A stretch of DNA of 64,000 nt, from positions 38,221,375 through 38,285,374 of the forward strand of contig CM034238.1 of NCBI GenBank assembly GCA_019916065.1, in the 5' to 3' direction. Below the pieces are notes generated by a model, which made no database searches, was not told where the DNA came from, and saw only the letters and a program-made list of their open reading frames with translations. Below are positions 48,401 through 62,600 of the stretch, in pieces (position 1 is the first letter of the stretch; each line of letters opens with the position of its first letter). Made by a program: the position numbers and the translations under genes. This DNA is from Vitellaria paradoxa (taxonomy: Eukaryota > Streptophyta > Magnoliopsida > Ericales > Sapotaceae).

Positions 48401-50388
48401 CATGGTGGGGGAGTTGCTAATATGTATGTTCTCCGCTTTCTGTCAAATTCAATATGAAAAAATGAAAATTAAAGGTCATTCTTTTGGACGATAAAGATCA
48501 CCCAATCACGTGCAACGTGTGTGTGATGATCATCAAAAAGCACTTCATTTTATGTTACTTACCACAGTACTGCAAACCCTTCGCCAATGGATGACAGAAA
48601 TAAATAAATAACGAAAAGATTAACCTAACCCAATTTTTGTAATGCTAAGTGTATTTGAAAACTTCTCATATATATATATATATATATATATTTTTATTAC
48701 AGTCAGGAAAAGTAATGCCTTGAATTAGTTGTTCTTCACAGGGGAGTGAATAAATGAGAAGAAACAAGTGGATTTTTATAATATTTTATTACAGAGGGAG
48801 GAGACTCTTTTAAAGTCCGGGAAAAGATGACAGGAACGGATTGGTTTTCTTTCATCTGTGAGAAAAAAAAAGGTCAAACAATGTGAAAAGTTAAACATTA
48901 CAAAGATTAGCCAAGTGGGTTTGAACAATTTGAAAATATTGAAATCTGACACTGATGCCATTTCTATATATTGCAAGTGGAGATGGGAGTTGGATTGTAA
49001 ATTTTATTCTATGAAAAAATGTCCGCGATGTACAAATTTTGTTATTGTATTATAGGGGAGTTTTTCTAGTGTACTATTTTGAACGTATTGTTGTTTTGAA
49101 AATATATATCCATAACAGACATACGCATGAACACAAAAAAAATTTATTAATGTATTACTCAAGCCAAAGATGGATTTAGAGGGGATAGGGAGGGATAAAG
49201 TCAGAATTTTTAAGTCAGGGATAAATTTATGCTCTCTTATTGAACTAAATTTAGGTTAAGAAAAAATTATAATTGACACTGTAAATTATATTTAATAAAC
49301 AAAAAATAATTAAACGTAACCAATAGATAACAACAATACATCATCAAAAAATACTTTTTATGTATTAATGTCCAAAAAAATAAATAAAATTAATTTTATA
49401 TGGATATTTAATGATTTATTAATTAAGGTGACCCTTGATGACTTCTCGTGTTATGAAATTCGTCAATGTTAAATTTGCAGTGAATTTCTTTGAAAGCATA
49501 TACAATGTATTTTCAAGAAAAAATTTTTTTATCTTGTTTTGAAACTTTATTTCAACATCACTTGCAGTCGAAATTGCATATTTGTAGTTGTAGGAGAAAC
49601 TTATATATAACTAAGTTTCATTTTGCAAAAATTAAGGACTCATTTTGGTTTTTTTTTTTATTTTTTACTTTTGTTTTTCATTTTCTGTTTTGAATTTATT
49701 TCTTATTTTGTGCTTTTGAAAATAAAGGAAACAGGTCAAAACTCATTTGATTATTTGCATTTCAAAATTTGTTTTAGAAAACAAAAAATCACTTTACGTA
49801 TGAAATAAAAAATGGTAAAAAAGTCGTTTTAAGAATTTTTAACAAAAAATGAGAAAAATCTCAAAACAAGGAAAATAGAGATTTTTCTATTTTTTCGTTT
49901 TGAAATTTTTTAACACATAAAACAAAAATAGAAAATAGAAAATAGAAAAGTAAACCAAATGCCACCTACAAGCCTTTTGGTTTTTCATATTTATTTTATT
50001 TTATTTCACCTTCTTATGTATTATTTAATATTGGGTAGTTCATATGGTTAAATTTTTGGAGCATTAAATTTTGATCCATTTTTTATTTTAAATTTTTTGT
50101 GTAAGTAATAATAATTGATGTATTACGTTAAGTATATGCGGTAAAATTAGTAATTTAGTTGACCTATTAAAATTTTTGAATATATATTACAATTTTGAAA
50201 ATCATATATAAATTTTAGGGGGGTCTTTAGCTTAAGAGTTTTTTGGACAAAAAAATTGAATGTAGTAGTGGCGTATTTTTTTGAACGGATCATTTTCTAA
50301 AATCTTATTGCAGCTAACATATAAATTAAAATTTGTTTAGTCCAAAAATTTATACATAGTGATATATAATACATAGGGAGATATAATT

Positions 50389-50422
50389 GGGGTGGGGTGG
50401 GGTGGGGTAGGGGGAGGGGAGG
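50389..50422 (+). repeat. G-run array (quadruplex-type)
   Basis: Consecutive GGGGT units are followed by TAGGGGGAGGGGAGG, giving at least five runs of four or more G separated by one or two bases. It sits in AT-rich sequence. Confidence 0.9.
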
Positions 50423-51870
50423 AAGCCCAATCTAATCTCATCACCGGGGCAGGTGTTGCGACTACTGGCATTATACGTGTTGTTAAAGATTTTGGTCATT
50501 CATAGATAAAGCTCGTTGTACAAAAGCAGGTATTTCAAGACCACCACCACGTTTTCCTTAATTTGCCACGTTCAAACTTAATTAAGAATTGACAACAGCA
50601 CAACTCCATACTGAAGCAATGAATGTCGTAAGTAAATTAATATATATATGGGTTTTAGAAATAGTATATCATACAAGAAGATATCAATGATATTGAACTA
50701 ATTCAAGCTGGTGTTTGGCGTAAATGGCGATTTAATAGTATTTAGGGAGTATTTGATTGTCCGAGAAATACCAAAAACAAACTCTAGTTTTTACTAATTT
50801 TTTCTAACTTTTTCTAATAAAATTTTATCACGTGTCACTTTTATATCAACTTTTTATAAAAGTTGGCTATCCAAACAAGTCTCAAGAAAATCCCCAACAG
50901 CTAGTTTACAAGGAAAGTACCTTCTTCATTTGCTTTGTCAAAAATAAAATTTGCAAGCAATTAGGAATCAATTACTTCAGTATATGTTTCAGATTCAAAG
51001 GTGAAACTATGCATGTCGGAGTCGTTTTTTTTTGGCACTTGAGGATTAAACACACACACATACACTAATATATATATATATATAGTATGGGATATATGAG
51101 CCCATTAATTACTAGATAGGAACCTGTTGCTCAGGGAGAGTATTTTGATAAAAATAGCTGATGGTTCTTTAGGAAATTTAGATCACTTGTCCTCGTTATG
51201 CCTCCCATTTTTTGTTCCTTTAGTTTTTTCATCACTTGAATAGTTAACAAGAAAACACGAAAAATTATTATTGTTATTCATTTTGAATCCTCGTCTACGT
51301 AAAAAATGAATATGTGAACTAATATTATTTAGAAGGCAAATTAAGGGTTACAAAAGGGACAAAAGGTTCTTATTTTAAGAAGTGCACAGTGTTGGCTGTA
51401 GGAAATCAAACCACGTGATCAAGTGATATAAAATGAACAAAGACAAAATTCTTTGTGGAGTGGTAACCAACAAATCTTTACAAATGAACTTATAATTACT
51501 GAAAATTTTGTATTACTTTTAGCAATATTTGTATGTAGTATAGAAAGCCAAAGAGACAAGGGATTCATTATAGGATTCCTTTCTTTGACACTCCAAACCA
51601 AACCCAAATGAATATGAGATTCTTTCTAGAGACAAGGACTCCTCACTGGATTGTAACAATGAATTGTGATGTTGGTTAACATTGCAGTCCCATGGAACTG
51701 TCATATTACCTGCAATCAAAAGGGGTAAAAATTAAGGTTAATAACGAAAATGTGAGGACACAAGTCTAGACTTAAGTTAGTCTGAATGATCAAAATATCC
51801 CAAAACAATTCATATCCCAATATGGCGAGCAACTTTGAACAAAATAAAGGCACTTATTATCACCTATGCA

Positions 51871-51909
<39 letters not shown>
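51871..51909 (+). repeat. (AAT)n microsatellite
   Basis: An uninterrupted AAT run of about 13 units. Confidence 0.97.
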
Positions 51910-51911
<2 letters not shown>

Positions 51912-54524
51912 AAATAAAAAAGGGCATTCAACTGAAAATGCATTCATTCTCTTCCAATGCAATGATAGGTTAGTTTAGTTTCAATGCAATTGCAATCCCC
52001 TCCCCACCAAAAGAGAGAAAAAAAAAAAATCAACTAATGGTAGTTAACAAAGAAAATAAGATTTGGTAAAAGGGATAGTCAATTTGTGAAAAAAGAAAAA
52101 ACAATCGTGCAGAATCGTAAGAAAGAATTATAAACTTCTACATAAATAAACCATAAAAGGTTGCCAATACGATTATCAAAACATTCTTTGAGAGAAAAAG
52201 CAACACTAAGTGCATTATTGTGAAACTATTTTGAAAATTTCATTGCTACTCAGAAAATGGCTTGCATTACTTTCAATGAATTGCACAAATATAAATAATT
52301 TAAAAGTATATACAGAATTTCAAGATATTTATATAGTAGTATTCTGCATGTAATATAACCCAAACTAAAACATTCGTAGCTAAAGCAAAAAAAAAAAAAA
52401 AAAAATCAATGCTCAGTAATATGGTTATTTCACACAAACATTGCAGCATAGGATGATCAAACCAGCCCTTGGGATGTGTATGCTCACTATTTCGTAGTCA
52501 CCAGTCAAGGCTATCAGTAAGACACCAACCTTAATTATTCAAAAGCCTACACAAGTGAAGTTAATTCAAAGCCGAGCATGATTTTGGCATGTGTAGATGG
52601 ACAACACGGGCAAGCAAATCAAGGTCAACCAATAAATTCACCTTACCTAACTTTCATATTATTCATACATGATATATTCGTGCTTTGCATGTCTAAGCAG
52701 ATACAGACCACATAACTTCTAGGAGCATTTAGAAATAACTTACTAGCATACATAAAAGCCAGGATATTATACAATCCATGTCAACAGTCATTTTTATACA
52801 TGAATAAGTTTCTAGCTAAAGCTTGTAAGTATTGCACAACATAAAATAAAGCGTGGCATGATTGTTTTTAAATAAAACATTGAAAGATTCAAGTATCATA
52901 TAACTAACTGACAACATCTAGAATTAATGTTAACCACTATGCAGTAGCATGTATTAACGCATTAGGTATTACTTCATAATATGTTGGGATGGTTGGAATA
53001 GAATACCTACAATGGAATACAAGAACCTCTTTCGAGTACATCATGAGTATTCAATCTTTGCAAGTATGAAGTTGCTAAATAAATGACTGTTGCTTGCTGT
53101 CCTTTGCAAAAGATGTCAGCAAAAAATGACGTTTATAATTTTAAAAGATACAAATATACTCTGTTACAACAAAATTAACTCGAAAACAAGTGTCACGCGT
53201 GGCAATAGCAATAATTAATTGGAAGATTTTCATTAACCAGAGTTAGAGGACCCTGTTTCATTTCACTTGCCTCAAGAAAGTTTGCATAATTGTATCCTCT
53301 TCGAAACACCCTGCAATAACTGCTTTCTTTGACTTTCCCTGGTCAAGTTTCTCCGAATCTCCACCTCTCTGAATTTCCTTGCATATAAAACAATTCATAA
53401 ACAAGGCGTAAAATATTTTTATTCTATTGCTTATAATTGCAAATGCGAAATAGAGATCAAACAACATACGTTTTTATATTAATTATATCAATTAATTTTT
53501 GTTTTATTTGACCAATTGTAAGAAAATCAGATATCTAATCACTAAAGCATCATCATGTCTATAGTATCCAATCTTTTCAAATACACAATTATAAATTAAT
53601 TGATATCATATGAAATTAAATTGTTCACTTGATAAAGTGATTCAAACTTTAAAGTGACAATACCGTTGTTAAAGGTAAAAACATGGAACTTGGAGCGAAA
53701 AAGAAGACAACCATGACGACAACAACAATTACATACGTCAACTATTTGGGAATTGTCAATTGGAACTCCATGAAGGCATTATCAATTTAAATTGAAACTA
53801 TAAAAAAATACAAAATATTTTCAGTTGCCAAAAATTGGAATGATTTTTGTGTTTTTACTTTTTCAATGCAACTTATGTATTTGAAGTTAGAAAATATTGT
53901 TGTCATAATACCAACCAAAAATGATAATAATAACATGTAAATATTGTAATAGTTTTCAAAGGCTTTATTTTGAAAAATTGTTGCTTGTACATAAAAATTA
54001 CTAATGTATCAGTTAATGACTTGAAAAAAATATATAAATATATATTAATGAAAAGAAAAAGTACTTTGATATGCTTGAGATATATGAGACAATAGTAAGT
54101 CACTGTAATACGAAGGTATGAAAATTTAAAAAAACAAACAAATAAATAAAGATGGTAAAGGTAAAATGTAGAAAAAAAAAAAAGTGCATAATACTTGAGC
54201 TAGCTTGAGTCAATTTGATAATTCTTAATGCAATAGGTTAAGATGGCAGCTGATGCAAGAGAAAATAATGTTAACAAAATAAAAAAAAGGGGAAACTATT
54301 TGAGAAATAAACTTAGATTTGATAGTAATTATATTGAATTTGCACCTGTAGAATTAAAATTGAGAAATACAGCTTTATAAAGAGTTACATTGAACTAAAA
54401 TTGTGACCTGTAATTACCATTTCATCGTAAAAGTGATTGAAAATTAAAAATTAATTAGATTAATTACATGTTCGGAATCAACATCAAATATATATCATAT
54501 ACTTTTGCGCTTGTTGTAGTCACC

Positions 54525-54545
54525 ACTCTCTCTCTCTCTCTCTCT
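54525..54545 (+). repeat. (CT)n microsatellite
   Basis: An uninterrupted CT run of about 10 units downstream of the minus-strand NLR. Confidence 0.95.
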
Positions 54546-54791
54546 TATGTATTTGGTTGTAGTTTAATCAAATTGTAAGCAAATTATGTAGAAGTCATTG
54601 ACAGATATGAAAATTAACAAAGCTATTCAAAATTTCATAATAATTTTGAAAGTACTAATAAAAGAGAGAGTTTGATGGTTTTGGATTATATGAGCTGGGT
54701 AGATAGATACCTTGCCTGTAGCGAGATGCGAGTTTTCATTTTGCCACTGAAATTTCAACCAAATATTTTCCACGCCACCTCATATGGTTCT

Positions 54792-57700
54792 TCAATATAT
54801 TTTGACTTCAGGAATGTGCGCAATGAGGGGCCAATATTGGCCTTTCCCCCTTTCACACCTCTTTCCTTATATTGGACATCCTTTTATCAAGAGTTTCAAA
54901 ATCGAGGGAGGCAACCCTTGTTTTGGTAGGGAGGCAAGCCTAGGGCAAAGTTGTAAACAAAGTGATTCAAGAGAAGCGAGGTTTTGAAACCCCTCGGAAG
55001 ATATCTTCTCCAGATTTGGGAAACTTATGATATTCAAGAAGATGAGAGAGGTGGGCAGCAACATCCCATCTAATGGAAAGCTGTTGCACTCCTCCAGACC
55101 ACTAATAATGAGATGTGTAAGAGAGGAGAATCTATGCAAACCCCATTCCGATGGTGGCTTGCTGATCTTCGTATCGTCGATCCCAAGCGTGGTGAGATTG
55201 GTGAGGAAATTAGCTTTGTCTAGAAATCCAGAGCAACTAGCAGCCCACAGACCTTTAAGGGAAGTCAGAATGTTCTTCTGTAAAAAGTGCGGCGGCAGGA
55301 CCCCCAGTTTTTCACATCCCTTAAGTTGCAATTTTCTCATATTACTTGAGGTGGGGTGGATCCATCCTTTCGGAATTGACTCTAGATTCTCACAGTAATA
55401 TATCCACAATCGCTCGAGATTCCGAAAATTATTATTATGCAGGACATCGGGCAAGTACTTGAGGTTTTTACAAGACGTGATAATAACATCCTCAAGAGAT
55501 GGGCAGTTAATTTTCATCCCCTCCTCTGCTAGCAGTGCCTCCAGCTTATCACAATTATGAATCTCTAGGCACTTGAGCGTGGGCGGTAGCCCACCTCTAT
55601 TGATCAAGTACTTTAGCGATGGACAATTTTGAACAGACAATTCCTGGAGATTAATATTATCAATATCATTCTCCCTTGCCCAATCAAATACAAATTCCAG
55701 AGACATGCAATCATAAATGCTAAGTTCTCTCAGAGAGGTGTCCAGCAGCCCCCGCGGCAATTTCTCCAGCTTTCCACAGGAACTTGTATCCAGATACTCA
55801 AGCCTTGGCATGCAGCAAACCAGCCCTTGCACTTCATTTTCTTCAAACAAGGAAACAAATTGGGGGCAACCTCCAATCACCAATTTTTGTAAGGCATGTA
55901 GTCTGGCCTCATTCTTCCACAGTGTTGTAAGGTCTTTGCACTCAACAATCTCCAATTCTTTCAGCCCCATCAGCCCTTGAGTCAACCATTTCGGTAGGAA
56001 GGCCAGTTTCTGAATGTTTATAAGGCTCAAGGAGGTTACTGAATTCAGATGCTTAAGCATTGCATTTCCCAACGTCGCCTCATCAGCTATGCTTGGATTA
56101 CACAATGACTCAGGGATTTGAATGTCTTCCATTTTCACTGAGGTAAGGGAGCTGGACTCGAGCCTATTCGTCATATCAATTAGAAGCATTGGGAGGCTTG
56201 GAATTTGAAGACCGGTGATACTCAAGGAGGCAAGTGATGGGAGAACTAGGGTGGAACCTCGAACTGACAACTGGGGGCAATTTGTAATCTTAATAATTCT
56301 TAGACTAGGAAGATTACTGGGCAATGTTCCCAAAAGTTTGGGACATTCTTTGATGGAGAGCTCATTGACACTTGTGAAAATTTGGACTTCCATATCCACT
56401 GCACAGGTAAACCATTCCTCCCATTCTTGCATATTCACAAACCTTAGACTCTCGAGCAATGGAAAAGGCTTGTTGCAATCTTCTCCGTAGAATTCATGAC
56501 CCACGCGCTTTACTGCATTCATTCCTTGAATATTAAGCTTCTTGAGTGAGGGTAGTTTTCCAAGTGGTGGTAAGGATGTACAATTTTTGCAATGCTCCAA
56601 AGTTATGTCCTCTATTTTGGTGAACAAAGAATCTCCCATCCAATCTGGAAACTTCAAACCATAGAACCCTTTGATGATAAGCCTTTTTAGGTTCCTATAA
56701 GGTTGTAGCAAGCGAAGCACTTCTGTTTCAACTATGTCATTTCGTGAAGCATCCCTGTCAACAACAGATTCCTTCACATCTGAGTTGTCGCTCCATTCCA
56801 ATTGTAAAAGCTCTAAGCCTTTCTTATCATTTAAACAAGCCCCTCTTGCATCCTGAGGATCCACCATATGCTATAAACCTTTTATGCAAAGCTTTCCTTT
56901 AAGATGAATCAAGTTCCCCAACTCTCTTATCCTAGACCCATTGCCTTTGCTTATAATAAATTTTGATAATGTCTGTAGATTTGTCAACTTAGCTATTCCC
57001 AGTGGCATTTCTTTTAAGGAGTTTGAATCATCAATATTCAGATGACGTAGGTTAATTAGGTTTCCCATGTCAGCAGGTAACTTCTCTAAATCTTGACATC
57101 CTTCTAACATCAATGTTTGTAGATTGTAAAGAGCCCCTATTGATTCAGGCAACATTTTGATTGCAGAATAAGAGAGGTCAAGGTATCTTAGATGTTTCAA
57201 GGCTCCAATAGAATTTTCAATCTCACAGATGTAATATCTTCTCAAATTCAGCACCCTCAAGTATCTCAGCCTTGGCAATAGATCAAGGGGAACTTTGCTT
57301 GTTAGATGACGCCTCTCACACCTCTGTAAGGGAAATGGCAAGAAGGTTCGTAAGTGCTCTGCCTTATAGAAGATCTCAAACTTTTTCATCCCATCATAAT
57401 AGCCTGACATGTAAGATGAATGTCTAGCTTTCTTCAGATTTTCACATTGGTTATGATCTTTCAAGTATTCCTCCAGTCTAAAACATGTTTGTCTTGCCAC
57501 TACTTGAGCCAAATCATTGATGAGGTCATGCATCACAAATTTCTTACTTTCACTCTTGCTTGATGGTTGGAAAAATGACCTCGATAACAATTCGCGAAAG
57601 TACTCACCTCCTACATCTTCCATTTGCCGCTCTCCTTTTATTTGTTGAATGAAACCTTCTGCCATCCATATCAAGACAAGCTCTTGTTCCTCAAACTCAT

Positions 57701-59051
57701 AGTCCTTTGGTAGTAGAGAGCAGTATGCAAAACACCGTTTCAAATGCGAAGGGAGATGATAGTAGCTTAACCTCAAAGCTGGATTGATGTCATTGTCTAA
57801 ATCCCACATCTTACTATTCAATACATGTTCCCAATCATCTTCTCTTTCTTTGCATCGTAAAAGGCCACCGAGCGCCCTAGCAGCCAAAGGCAAGCCTCCA
57901 CATTTCTCCACAATTTTCCGACCAATGGATGCCAAATTTTGATTTTCATTAATGGATTTATTCCCAAAGGCATGATTTGCAAACACCGACCAACAATCAT
58001 CATATGATAGACGTTGTAGGTCACGACAAGGAACGGTTCCCATCATCAATCCGATCTCTTTGTCTCGTGTTGTTACAATCACTTTGCTTCTTGGGGCTAC
58101 ATCATTAAAGGGGCTCTTCAAAACGTTCCAATCATTGTATTTCTTGTCCCATACATCATCTAAAACAATTAAAAACTTCTTCCCAGCCAAATTCTGTTTT
58201 AGTTGAACTTGAACTTTATCCAACTCTTTAAAATCACAAGCTCGAGAAGTAACAGACTCGAGCATTGCTTTCGTTATTCTCAGAATATCAAAGTCATCTG
58301 ACACACAGACCCATACTTTCATATCAAAATGTTGAGTCATCCTTCCATCGTTGTACACCAGTTGAGCAAGGGTGGTCTTGCCTAGCCCACCCATACCCAC
58401 AATAGGAATGACCCCAAAGTTGCTGTTATGAGTTGATATTTCTTCCTCCCTGAGAAGAAAGTCAACTATCTCCTTTGTATCATTATCACGGCCATATACC
58501 TGAGGTTCAGACATTAAAGATGATGTGATAGGTGGACTAGGCCGAGGTCTAGTGGAGGCAAAGGCAGAAGAAACCTTTTCCAAACCAAGTTGCTTTCTCT
58601 GTTCAGAAATAGCTTGCAATCTGCTAGTGATGTCGTCTATCTTGGATCCCATCCTATGATCAGATAAAAGAGTGCTCGGATTGAAATTTGTACAACAAGT
58701 GGGTATGAAGGCCGTTACCTTGCTGCTTCTGCTGGTGCTAGCTTGATGATGATGCTGTGCAGGAGTATTCAATTTACGCCGCAGGGCTTCATAGGCAAAG
58801 TCATCGAGTATGTCGTCCAGATCATAAGCGAGGTCCCTGAGATCCTCCAGCCACAAACCCACGGCTCTATCTTCAATTTGCTTCTCCTCCGCATCGTCCA
58901 CTACTGCCTGAATTTGAGCAAGTGTTCCACTCCATCTCTTGACCAGAGAATGAATCCCTTCCCGGCGGGCAAAGCTCAACAAGTCACCAGATACCAATTT
59001 CTCGAACAGCACGGTAATGAAAGCAGAGAGAAAGATCTCAACAAAAGCCAT
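54792..59051 (-). pseudogene. CC-NBS-LRR disease-resistance gene (RPP13-like 1 class), two in-frame stops
   Basis: This intronless frame of 1,419 codons encodes an intracellular immune receptor of the R13L1 type. Residues 1-170 are the Rx-type coiled coil (LRDLAYDLDDILDDFAYEA at 71-89). The NB-ARC domain is complete: P-loop GMGGLGKTT (219-227), RNBS-A FDMKVWVCVSDDFD, kinase-2 LIVLDDVW (294-301), RNBS-B SKVIVTTRD, GLPL CGGLPLA (384-390), RNBS-D CFAYCSLLPKDYEFEEQ and MHD at 507-509. Leucine-rich repeats run from ~590 to the end. Position 727 is a TAG stop (56,871-56,873) just before HMVDPQDARGACLND, where relatives have Gln, His or similar. Position 1,395 is TAA (54,867-54,869) inside the conserved tail, followed in frame by GKRCERGKGQYWPLIAHIP and a TGA. 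All other motifs are intact. It is a young pseudogene, a gene truncated to a CC-NBS plus partial LRR product, or affected by sequence error. Confidence 0.95.
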
Positions 59052-59617
59052 TGTTCCTGATTTTCCAGAGAGGGATGCACAAGGAAAGGAATCAGAAGGA
59101 GGAAGTGATCGGATGCCAAAACAAGCAGATAATGAATTCAGATTGGTTCTCTGTTTCTATATGTGAAAATGTCTTGCTCCGAAAAGTCTTAAAAGTAGGG
59201 CCTCCCATAAGGAATCCCATGGCCGTGAGAGGTAAGTCAACAATGGCAACTAGTCTATCCTACTTTGAATGGCCATTTCCACCACCAGGACGCTCTTTGC
59301 AAATCATTAGTCAATGGTAAGCCAAACTTTCCATTCTTCTATTTTTGTCTATTAATTATTTAATTTGAATCCAAAAATCAAACTAAGCTCAGGGAATAAA
59401 AAGTTGTAATTTTTCTTAATGATCAAAACTTAAAAGGAATTTTTACAGATAAGTGAATTTAAAATTCACCGATTAAATGGGTACTTTTCTTAAAATTTTA
59501 AAAAGGTGCTAGTAATGGCTTTCCTATTTTTTAATTTGGGTACTTTTAAGTTCACTAAAATTTTATTTTTTTTCTTTTAACAATTTGTAAAGGCACGTTC
59601 CTTTGAGGTGATGTTTA
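59052..59617 (-). promoter_or_regulatory. NLR 5' leader and probable promoter
   Basis: This is the upstream side of the minus-strand NLR. Its first ~110 bases are conserved in the 48.3-48.4-kb fragment (minus strand CTGCTTGTTTTGGCATCCGA against CTGCTTGTTTTTGCATTCCA). Such conservation fits a leader copied with the gene. ACATATAGAAAC at ~59,155-59,165 is a possible TATA-like box. Beyond about 59,340 the sequence is AT-rich, and the direct repeat begins at 59,618. No other gene is seen. Confidence 0.45.
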
Positions 59618-62600
59618 GAGTTCTGAACAAATTTAAAAAAAAAAAAATTAAAAGTTGGTGTTAAAAACAATATATGACGAAATTTGATTAGAAAGAAGTT
59701 ATGAATTTTTAAAATTTTTTAAAGTTTTTCAAAAAAAATTTGTAATTCCAAATGAGAGCCTAAATTAACCCAAATCTTAGTCTTCCAATCTCTTATTTGC
59801 CAACCAATCTGATAACAAAGAGAATTCACAACTTAAATTATGCGTTTCAAGTGATGTTTGGTTGACCAAAATCAATCAAAATTTACTAACTTTTATTAAT
59901 ATTTTTGGTATTTTTTTCAGTTAAATTTCATGACTTATCACTTTTACAATAAATCTTTATATTTTTGTTATAGTTTTTAGTCCAACCCCCCTCCCCTGGC
60001 GGGGCGCAGGGGCAATATCATAGTAGTAAGTTTGTAATTAGTTAATTTCTTTTTCTCATTTCTGGCTGAAAACTGAGAAACTAATAGATATGAGACCGTG
60101 AAAGTGGAAAACATAGCCCTCTAAATCTGAAAGAAATCAGATAATGGAAGAATCACATAGATTCAGAGCTGAGAATGCTGCATCGATGGTACACATCTCA
60201 TAAATTTTTTTTCCCTCTCTCTCTGTCCCTCTTCTTTTTCCTCTTTTTATTTTTTATTTGGATTTCTGTTGGTTGAACTCAAGTAAAAAATTACGTTAAC
60301 GTCATGAGGTGGTTACTCAAAAAGAGTGTTATGAGACTTTAAACTCTCTAGAAAGATGGTTATTATTGGGTAATGCCACTTCAGCTGGATCTTGAATGAG
60401 AAAAGTGGGCAGGAACAGTTGAAGAGGCTGGAAAAATAGTAAATTCAAATTTTTATGGGAGGAAATCTGCGTTGTTTGTGTATGATATTTTGTTGGTTCA
60501 AATTCATATACGTTGGGCTGCAATGGAGTTAGGCTAAACATAATAACTTAAAGGCTACTTCAGTGGTGGTCTTGGTCAGGAAAATCCAGTCAGGATCTTT
60601 TTGTGGGTCATTTTGCCTTTAGCCATTCTTTCTTTGGCATTTGCGCTTCTGCCACTGGAGCTAATGCGAGTTCAACTCAGGTGCTGAAGTAAGGGTTACT
60701 ATAACCACTGCAGTATTCCTAAAATGACATCATTTCGGTTATTTTTTATCCAAAACGATATCATCCCACTTAAGTTTCACATTTAAATGCATTAATTCCT
60801 ATTCAAATATGCATACTCAAATGCATCAATTCATATTCAGGTTTTGAAATACTGCAGCCCCCTCTTCTATACGAGTTTGGAAAGATGTGGGCTGCGTGGC
60901 AATGAGCAAATTAGCATTAAAAGAAAAAGTTACTGAGAAAAAGTAATAAGACACTCGTTGGAATATTCTAGGGACTGTTTGGTAACGTTATTATTTTTTT
61001 ATTTTTATTTATTTATTTATTTACATTTTTGTTTGTTTTTTTGTTATTTTTTTAAATGAAAATTAATGGAAATGTAATTTTATTTATAATTATTAATTTT
61101 TTTTATTTTTATAAAATATTTAGTTTTATTATTTATTAAAAATAAATATTAATTTAATTTAATAAATCCAATTTATTACATTAAATTAATCAATTAAATT
61201 ATTTATTAAAAATAATTTAATTCAATAAATATAAAATATATTAAATTATAATTTAATTCTATTATTTATTAAAAATAATTGAATTAAATTTAAGTTAAAC
61301 AAATTAATATAAATTTATTATTTATTAAAAATAATTTAATAAAATATATTTAATATCATATTAATTAAATTAATTAATTTAATTAATTATTTAAATTAAT
61401 TAATAAAATATATTATTTTATTAATTTAGATAACTAATTTAATTTAAATATATTATTTACTAAAAATAATTTTATTTTAATAAAATATTTGAATAAAATA
61501 ATTCATTCTAATATGATACCAAAAAAAAAAAAAAAATAGACAAAATGTTAAAATTGACAAAATTTTTGTTAAAGAAAATAGAGTGAAAATATTTTTTTAT
61601 TTACATTTTTCTGTTTAAATTTTATTTTATTGGAAACAAAAAAATATAAATAGATTTAACAAATATGTTTATGTTGTCAGTTTACAAAATTTTGAAGACA
61701 TAAACCAAAAAAAAAAAAAAACAAAAAATAAAAAGGTTAACAAATAGGGTTTAATGGCCTGTTTTACAATTAAATTTTACTTTAATGATCTTCCTTACAA
61801 ATTTAAAATTATTGAAAGCTCTTTTTTATTCATAAATATAACCAAATCTTTAACGTTTTCAAAATTTACCTTTCAAACAATTAAGAATAAAAGAAGTTGA
61901 AATTATTTGGTACCCATACCGAAAATCATGGAAGACCATTTGTCGATTTCATAATGTACTTTACCATATATAGGGTGGATATTTTGAGAATTTACTACAT
62001 GTTTAATTACGTATAAATTATCCTAATATAGTATATTCATATACATTATTTTGTATGTAACTATTTAGCTCAAGATCATATCTTATTATTTGGGCTCAAG
62101 ATATGGGCATCAAATTAAACACTGCAATCATAATTGTGAACTCATAAAAAAAAATGTGCAACTGTCATTTTAAGTTGAAAGGATTAACATGTAAATATGA
62201 CAACTGAAAAATCGAGGTTCTATATGGTATGCACAATCACCCAATAGGTGAGATGATTGGCATGCAATATTATATAGTTTTACATTATTTAAGTATGCCA
62301 ATTATTCATTTATACTTGTTCAATGACTCAATTTTACTTTAATTATCTCATTCTTTTTATTTTTGATACTTTTTTTATTTTCAGGTGTGATACCCTAGCA
62401 TTTAAGGCATTAAAAACGCAAAGAAAGTAAAAGGATAGGAGCTAAGACAAGAAAGTACAAAAATAAGAGTAAGAAGTTATTAGGGTAATTTATCGAAAAC
62501 ACAAAATGCAAGCGAAAGGGAGCCCTTGTGCCATTTCCAATAGCTTTTAGCCATACTCGTGCATCCAAAGGGCCGTACATGACAAGCCTAAGGCCATCCA

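Larger units (their letters stand above)
48401..54710. other. Mostly noncoding region downstream of the NLR
   Basis: No confident coding gene is present. It holds a TA microsatellite (48,669-48,690), dispersed-repeat copies (49,150-49,480 and 50,040-50,380), a G-run array (50,389-50,422), a MITE-like stretch with 'gagtatttgattgtccga' and 'tatccaaacaagtctc' ends (50,740-50,885), and (AAT)n at 51,871-51,909. On the minus strand, a splice-donor-like CAAG/GTATCT at 54,711 lies just after the NLR coding end. Acceptor-like sites occur near 53,380 (TATATGCAAG) and 51,722 (TTGATTGCAG). These could bound 3' untranslated exons of the NLR. The open frames there (53,258-53,467 and 51,519-51,719) match no family I know. 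Confidence 0.45.

Noticed and set aside
55027..56490. Plus-strand open frames opposite the NLR
   Set aside because: They are antisense shadows of the LRR coding sequence, without family resemblance.
54867..56867. A separate 666-codon LRR gene starting at 56,867
   Set aside because: It is in the same frame as the upstream CC-NBS frame, one codon after the TAG. It is the rest of one gene.
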